Assembly (NCBI GenBank): GCA_965368405.1
Contig: CBDUMS010000080.1
Coordinates: 1 to 17,707, forward strand
Origin: S012-113 sp965368405
Lineage (GTDB): Bacteria > Bacteroidota > Bacteroidia > Cytophagales > Cyclobacteriaceae
Length of the DNA stretch: 17,707 bases
Reading direction: 5' to 3'
Position numbers and translations under genes: made by a program. Shown piece after piece: positions 14,265-17,707 of the stretch; within the stretch, counting starts at the first letter, position 1; each line of letters opens with the position of its first letter. The notes beneath the pieces were generated by a model. It worked only from the letters and a program-made list of their open reading frames with translations. It was not told the origin of the DNA and did not search any database.

Positions 14265-14289
14265 GTGTAGGAAAAGTTAAAAGAAGATT

Positions 14290-14481
14290 ATGACTACTAT
14301 GAAATTAGAAAGAACCCGAGACAAAGTTATAGGTGGCGTACTTGGGGGAGTTGCAAAATACTTTGGATGGGATGCGGCTATTGTTCGCTTACTCTATGTT
14401 ATTATAAGTGTTGCCTCAATTGGATTCCCTGGAATATTAGTTTACTTAATACTCTGGGTTGTTATGCCAGAAGAATATTAA
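14290..14481 (+). CDS. PspC-domain membrane protein
   Basis: The 63 residues are a stand-alone PspC domain: a basic start (KLERTRDKVIGGVLGGVAKYFGWDAAIVRLLYVI), then a hydrophobic segment (VIISVASIGFPGILVYLILWVVMPEE) with the family's terminal hydrophobic-MPEE pattern. PspC proteins take part in envelope-stress responses in proteobacteria; the small Bacteroidota forms are of unknown role. Translation could also start at the Met three codons later. A full -33/-7 promoter lies just upstream with repeat-rich DNA behind it. The stop overlaps the stop of the convergent membrane-protein gene within TTAA. Confidence 0.9.
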   Translation: MTTMKLERTRDKVIGGVLGGVAKYFGWDAAIVRLLYVIISVASIGFPGILVYLILWVVMPEEY

Positions 14482-15152
14482 GACAAGGTTTCCTGTCGGA
14501 TTGGCTTCTTAGGTTCAATTAACGCTGCACCTCTATACATGATATAGAAACAAGCGATCATTACCACATGACTTAAATCGTTGAAATTAAACCAACGGTT
14601 ATAGGAGAATCTTACCGCGTGGATTATAGCAGGGGCTATATTACTTAATATTCCAATAGCAATGATGCCATTCTTTTTAAGTCCATAGAATCGATAAGCA
14701 TAAAGTTGAATAGGTAGTACAATTCCAATCAGTCCGAAAGCAGAATTGACCCTGACAGATTCAAAACTTTGAAAAAACACCACTGAGATCGTCATTGCTA
14801 CAACCTCAATCAGAATAAACCATTTGAGAACCGGATATATTCTAGCATCTCGAATTACCTCTAGTGAAGCACGCTGAGCTCCATAAACAGCAAATCCTGT
14901 AAATATCCAGGCAGCATAATGAAAGTTATGACCAACATAATTAATAAATCCATGCGCGGTCCCGCCAGTCATGGAGGCCGATCCCATAAATAAGAAAAAT
15001 ACAGCCCAGAACTTCATTTCCTTCGTTGCATAACGACTATGATAGAGTAGGTGACCAAAGTAAAAGCTAGCCGCGGCCACACACCAATTGGTGATCCATG
15101 TGAAGGGTTCGGTAACTGTAATGCCTAACAGCTCTATCTGCGTTGTTTCCAT
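14478..15152 (-). CDS. Seven-helix integral membrane protein, function unknown
   Basis: The 224 residues show about seven hydrophobic segments (roughly 16-36, 47-68, 77-96, 107-127, 136-155, 161-181, 192-211). Conserved-looking polar residues lie in or near the helices: GSASMTGGTAHGF (S58, H67), HNFHYAAW (H75, H78), IIHAVRF (H178) and NFNDLSHVVMI (D192, H195). The arrangement of Ser and His early and Asp/His in the last helix recalls the CREST group of membrane hydrolases (alkaline ceramidase, PAQR, Per1), but this is only a resemblance. The ATG at 15152 is fixed by a promoter box four bases upstream. The gene is convergent with pspC and divergent from the M28 peptidase gene. Confidence 0.75.
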   Translation of the reverse strand: METTQIELLGITVTEPFTWITNWCVAAASFYFGHLLYHSRYATKEMKFWAVFFLFMGSASMTGGTAHGFINYVGHNFHYAAWIFTGFAVYGAQRASLEVIRDARIYPVLKWFILIEVVAMTISVVFFQSFESVRVNSAFGLIGIVLPIQLYAYRFYGLKKNGIIAIGILSNIAPAIIHAVRFSYNRWFNFNDLSHVVMIACFYIMYRGAALIEPKKPIRQETLS

Positions 15153-15156
15153 GGCG

Positions 15157-15186
15157 CAAAAATAATTAATCAGGGCTAGCCTGCAA
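15157..15186 (-). promoter_or_regulatory. Promoter of the seven-helix protein gene, almost leaderless
   Basis: On the minus strand TTG (15186-15184), a 19-base spacer and TATTTTTG (15164-15157) match both Bacteroidota boxes. Only GCGCC-type sequence (four bases after the final G) separates the box from the ATG at 15152. The 14-mer TTTTGCGCCATGGA is shared with the folC start. Confidence 0.6.
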
Positions 15187-15201
15187 GGAAGATAATTACA
15201 T

Positions 15202-15218
15202 GATTGGTTTTAACAATC
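15202..15218. promoter_or_regulatory. Candidate operator, GATTG-N7-CAATC
   Basis: Perfect five-base inverted arms lie in the divergent region between the seven-helix gene and the M28 peptidase gene, if the peptidase starts at 15260 as I propose. They lie just upstream of the -33 box of the minus-strand promoter. Short arms make chance occurrence possible. Confidence 0.25.
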
Positions 15219-15259
15219 GTTATAGATCAGTTAAATTGCCATTTCAAAATAATTTATCT

Positions 15260-16624
15260 ATGAAATACGTCTTTACTTTTTTTCTGATTCTGGTTTTTGG
15301 TTCACTTTACGCGCAGTCTACAGCACCTCCAGCCACAGAGCAACGCCTGTATAATATTATCGATGAAGTTTCGGCAGATCGTATTGAGATGAATATCAAA
15401 AAACTAGTAAGTTTTGGAACACGAAACACGCTATCTGATACTGTTTCTGCAACGCGAGGCATTGGTGCTGCTAGAAGGTGGATAAAATCAGAGTTTGAGG
15501 CAATTAGTAACTCCTGTAATAATTGCATGGATGTTATAGAGCAAAGAACTTTTGTTAAAGGTGACCCGAATACAAGGATAAAGGCTGATGTTGTAGTTGT
15601 TAACATAATAGCAATTAAGAAATCTAAGCAACCCAGCACGCGCTATGTAATTATGAGTGGCGATATAGATTCCAGAGCTTCAATTTCTACAGATAGTGAA
15701 ACCGATGCACCTGGCGCTAACGACAATGCCTCTGGTATGGCCGGAGTTATAGAAGCATCTCGGGTTTTAAGTAAGTATGATTTTAATGCCAACATCGTAT
15801 TCGTTGGGCTATCGGGCGAAGAGCAAGGGTTGTTTGGTGGAAAGCACCTGGCTGACAAAGCTCAGAAAGAGGGTTGGGAAATTGTTGGCGTTTTGAATAA
15901 CGATATGATTGGTAATATAGAAGGAGTTGATGGTGTTATCGCAAATAATTCGTTTAGAATCTTTTCTGAGCCAACTCCGGTAACTGAAACTGACGAAGAA
16001 AGGAGACGAAGAAGATTTTACGGTGGAGAAGTGGATGGCATATCGCGTCAATTAGCCAGATATGTAGCTCGATTAACGGAACAGTATATCCTGAACCTCG
16101 ATCCAATCTTAATTTATCGTTTAGATCGCTTTGGCCGTGGCGGGCATCATAGACCTTTTAATGATATGGGTTTCGCAGGCATTCGCATTATGGAGACCCA
16201 TGAGAACTACACTCGGCAGCATCAGGATATTAGAGAAGAAAATGGTATCAAATATGGAGACGTGATCGAAGGCGTTAATTTTGATTATGCAGCGAAGTTG
16301 ACAGGTGTTAATGCCATTGCATTAGCATCCTTGGCATGGGCACCTGAGTCGCCTCAAGAAGTAAAAATTGGTGGAGCAGTACAACCCAACACCACATTAT
16401 CCTGGTCGAAACCAGCGGATAATACGATTATCGGCTACAAGGTCTACTGGCGCAACACAACCGCACCACAATGGACCAACTCAAAGTTTGTGGGTAATGT
16501 TGATAAGTATACCCTAGACGGCATTGTAATTGACAATTACTTGTTTGGTGTTTCTTCTGTTGAATCGAATGGTAATGAGAGCTTGGTGGCCTTTCCTTCA
16601 GGTTTGATTAGACGATCACGCTAG
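15260..16624 (+). CDS. Secreted M28-family metallopeptidase with fibronectin III-like domain
   Basis: From the ATG at 15260 the protein has 454 residues and a clear signal peptide (MKYVFTFFLILVFGSLYAQ). An upstream in-frame ATG at 15200 would put 20 charged residues before it and is less likely. The M28 zinc aminopeptidase core shows GANDNASG (D155), GEEQGLFG (E187 and E188), NNDMIGN (D215) and IMETHENY (H314). The first metal ligand, usually His in a SGHxDS motif, is Asp here (MSGDIDSRA, D135). Residues about 362-446 look like a fibronectin III domain (SWSKPADNTIIGYKVYWRN). The family removes amino acids from peptide N-termini; an Asp at the first ligand may change metal use or be normal for this subfamily. 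A charged ERRRRRF insert is at about 247-253. It acts outside the cytoplasm. Confidence 0.85.
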   Translation: MKYVFTFFLILVFGSLYAQSTAPPATEQRLYNIIDEVSADRIEMNIKKLVSFGTRNTLSDTVSATRGIGAARRWIKSEFEAISNSCNNCMDVIEQRTFVKGDPNTRIKADVVVVNIIAIKKSKQPSTRYVIMSGDIDSRASISTDSETDAPGANDNASGMAGVIEASRVLSKYDFNANIVFVGLSGEEQGLFGGKHLADKAQKEGWEIVGVLNNDMIGNIEGVDGVIANNSFRIFSEPTPVTETDEERRRRRFYGGEVDGISRQLARYVARLTEQYILNLDPILIYRLDRFGRGGHHRPFNDMGFAGIRIMETHENYTRQHQDIREENGIKYGDVIEGVNFDYAAKLTGVNAIALASLAWAPESPQEVKIGGAVQPNTTLSWSKPADNTIIGYKVYWRNTTAPQWTNSKFVGNVDKYTLDGIVIDNYLFGVSSVESNGNESLVAFPSGLIRRSR

Positions 16625-16652
16625 GCTAATATTCATTATCTTAGCGATTAGC
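16625..16652 (+). terminator. Weak dyad after the M28 peptidase gene
   Basis: GCTAAT (16625-16630) can pair with ATTAGC (16647-16652), or GCTAA with TTAGC at 16641-16645. AGTTTTAG follows. The stem is short and AT-rich, so it is at best a weak terminator in the 43-base gap before the next gene. Confidence 0.22.
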
Positions 16653-16667
16653 AGTTTTAGTTAAGTC

Positions 16668-17195
16668 ATGCGCGTATACGTCATTTTTATTTCATTAATA
16701 ATTAGTTCGCTCAACTTGTTCGCTCAAACTACCATTGACGCTAATTGGGAATCAGAGTCTGATTTTAGGAAGGATGAGCCGAAGGTGATAGAAAATATTG
16801 TTTGGCTCGAGGCAAACCCCATCGCCTCTGCAACCAATAACACAAAAGATATTACTGCTTATGTTGTTAACTGGTTATCGAACTGTCCATATGTTACAGT
16901 ATTATATGATGAGGTGTTCTTAGAAGGCCTTGCGAATAATAAAAAATACAAGTTCAGTGAAAAATTTAGGGTTACCTATTTGTTCGGTAAGTCTTACTAT
17001 TTGTTGCTTAACCCTGGTGATCCTAATGAGGCCAAGGCATGTGCCCGAGGAATTGAAGGTATGGTAAAAGTTTATCGTGAACTCAAGAAAGTAGACCCTG
17101 ACGCTAAACATAGTATGCTAGAGAAATATAGCAGGCTGGAGAAAAAGGGCAAAATCGAAGCATATGCAACGAATTTGCTGAGTAAGCCATTTTAA
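16668..17195 (+). CDS. Secreted protein of unknown function
   Basis: The 175 residues begin with a signal peptide (MRVYVIFISLIISSLNLFAQ). The mature part has about 155 residues, with mixed helix-like sequence (for example EAKACARGIEGMVKVYRELKKVD) and two cysteines (C73 and C125) that could form a disulfide in the periplasm. I do not recognise a family. The gene lies 43 bases after the M28 peptidase gene and 19 bases before the dehydratase gene, all on the same strand, so it may share transcripts with them. The signal peptide, start position and codon use consistent with neighbours support a real gene. Confidence 0.7.
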   Translation: MRVYVIFISLIISSLNLFAQTTIDANWESESDFRKDEPKVIENIVWLEANPIASATNNTKDITAYVVNWLSNCPYVTVLYDEVFLEGLANNKKYKFSEKFRVTYLFGKSYYLLLNPGDPNEAKACARGIEGMVKVYRELKKVDPDAKHSMLEKYSRLEKKGKIEAYATNLLSKPF

Positions 17196-17214
17196 TTTAT
17201 AGCTTTTAAAATAT

Positions 17215-17707
17215 ATGGATGTGCACCATTGGGTAGCTGATGCCTACCAAAGAATAGGTCCCTTAATTCGAAAAACTCCCTTAGATTATTCATCTTTTCT
17301 TTCGGAACTCACGGGTGCAAATGTTTACCTCAAACAGGAGAATTTGCAGATTACAGGTTCTTTCAAAGCTAGAGGTGGTTTAAATAAGGTTTTGAGCTTG
17401 TCGCCAACAGAACTAAAAAAGGGTGTAATTACGGCCTCAACAGGAAACCATGCAGCCGCCGTAGCCAATGCAGTTGACGTTGCCGGTGGATTCGCAACGA
17501 TTTTTATGCCAGAGACTGTTTCAACGGTAAAAGTTGAGAACCTTAAGCAGTATAAGAATATTAAAGTAGAATTATATGGACAAGATTCTGTTGAAGCCGA
17601 ACTAGAGGCAAGTAGAGTAGCCAAGAGCCAGAATTTACCTTACATATCACCTTATAATGATGAAAAAATTATTGGTGGGCAGGGAACTATAGCGAAAGAA
17701 ATCTTAG
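17215..17707 (+). CDS. PLP-dependent threonine/serine dehydratase, N-terminal part (3' end outside window)
   Basis: The frame is open from the ATG at 17215 to the end of the window, giving 164 residues. It shows the fold-type II PLP signature ITGSFKARGG with K51 as the cofactor lysine, QEN just before it, STGNHAAAVA as the carboxylate-binding SxGNH loop, FMPE and, near the end, SPYNDEKIIGGQGTIAKEIL, all typical of threonine dehydratase (IlvA/TdcB), serine dehydratase or serine racemase. The Gly-rich phosphate loop and any C-terminal regulatory domain lie beyond the window, so the exact member cannot be named. Known reaction: deamination of Thr or Ser to 2-oxobutanoate or pyruvate in the cytoplasm. 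It starts 19 bases after the secreted-protein gene. Confidence 0.88.
   Translation, partial: MDVHHWVADAYQRIGPLIRKTPLDYSSFLSELTGANVYLKQENLQITGSFKARGGLNKVLSLSPTELKKGVITASTGNHAAAVANAVDVAGGFATIFMPETVSTVKVENLKQYKNIKVELYGQDSVEAELEASRVAKSQNLPYISPYNDEKIIGGQGTIAKEIL

Larger units (their letters stand above)
14028..14289. other. 262-bp divergent intergenic region rich in dyads and repeats
   Basis: No gene is seen. It holds an 8-bp inverted repeat with 15-base loop (14091-14121), a CTTTG-N7-CAAAG dyad (14136-14152), two TGTTCGAAAA copies (14163, 14194), two ACATGT palindromes exactly 22 bp apart (14181, 14203), and a good promoter for the PspC gene (14233-14264). The minus-strand promoter for the lipoprotein operon was not identified. 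Confidence 0.7.

Noticed and set aside
15200..15259. ATG at 15200 as start of the M28 peptidase
   Set aside because: It would place 20 charged residues before an otherwise perfect signal peptide starting at 15260.
17189..17212. ATTTTAA-N10-TTAAAAT dyad before the dehydratase gene
   Set aside because: It is made only of A and T in an AT-rich gap and overlaps the end of the previous gene; chance is likely.
1..17707. CRISPR array, tRNA, rRNA, transposase, integrase or defence genes
   Set aside because: None was seen on either strand; all larger frames are explained by ordinary chromosomal genes.

Overview
The window looks like a piece of chromosome from a Bacteroidota bacterium, most likely a marine or soil Cytophagales-type organism. 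The reasons are moderate-to-low GC, weak or absent Shine-Dalgarno sequences, several promoters of the Bacteroidota type (TTG or TTTG at -33, TAnnTTTG at -7), and family content typical of the phylum: a Bacteroidota TonB-like protein next to folC, a zinc-ribbon protein next to a Nif3-like protein, a Porin_10-type porin, a DUF4097 protein and a secreted M28 peptidase. No tRNA, rRNA, CRISPR array, insertion sequence or phage gene is visible. This assignment rests on reading the sequence, not on a database search.

Layout. Positions 2-2708 (+) hold the C-terminal part of a TonB-type energy transducer, then folC and trmB. A hairpin at 2710-2734 separates trmB from a convergent pair, a coiled-coil zinc-ribbon protein and a Nif3-like metal protein (2759-4687, -). 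Positions 4833-7817 (+) carry lpxK (lipid A 4'-kinase) and a putative outer-membrane porin, an envelope pair. Positions 7814-8916 (-) carry a DUF4097-like exported protein with striking Asp-rich repeats and a small one-helix membrane protein. Next come a periplasmic thioredoxin-fold protein (9114-9659, +), a lipoprotein gamma-glutamyltransferase (9670-11370, -) and a divergent TetR-type regulator (11550-12182, +). Positions 12172-14027 (-) hold a tightly packed operon: small lipoprotein, TPR protein, family 2 glycosyltransferase. A PspC-domain protein (14290-14481, +) converges on a seven-helix membrane protein (14478-15152, -). The window ends with a secreted M28 peptidase carrying a fibronectin III-like domain, a secreted protein of unknown function, and the start of a PLP-dependent threonine/serine dehydratase (17215 to the end).

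The genes are mostly housekeeping and cell-envelope functions: TonB energy coupling, lipid A synthesis, porin, exported thiol and glutathione chemistry, glycosylation and secreted proteolysis. I did not find a convincing new defence or mobile system. The most interesting signals are smaller. Four genes (folC, nif3-like, the thioredoxin-like gene and the seven-helix protein) have a -7 promoter box ending only 3-5 bases before the ATG, which implies leaderless or nearly leaderless mRNAs. The TPR and glycosyltransferase genes are kept apart by a single base in an A7 tract, and the glycosyltransferase has only a TTG start. The M28 peptidase has Asp where the first metal-binding His normally sits. 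Several intergenic regions have ordered repeats that look like operators, notably a triple ATTGAT repeat with an 11-bp period. No gene-free stretch exceeds 300 bases; the longest, 14028-14289, is described below.
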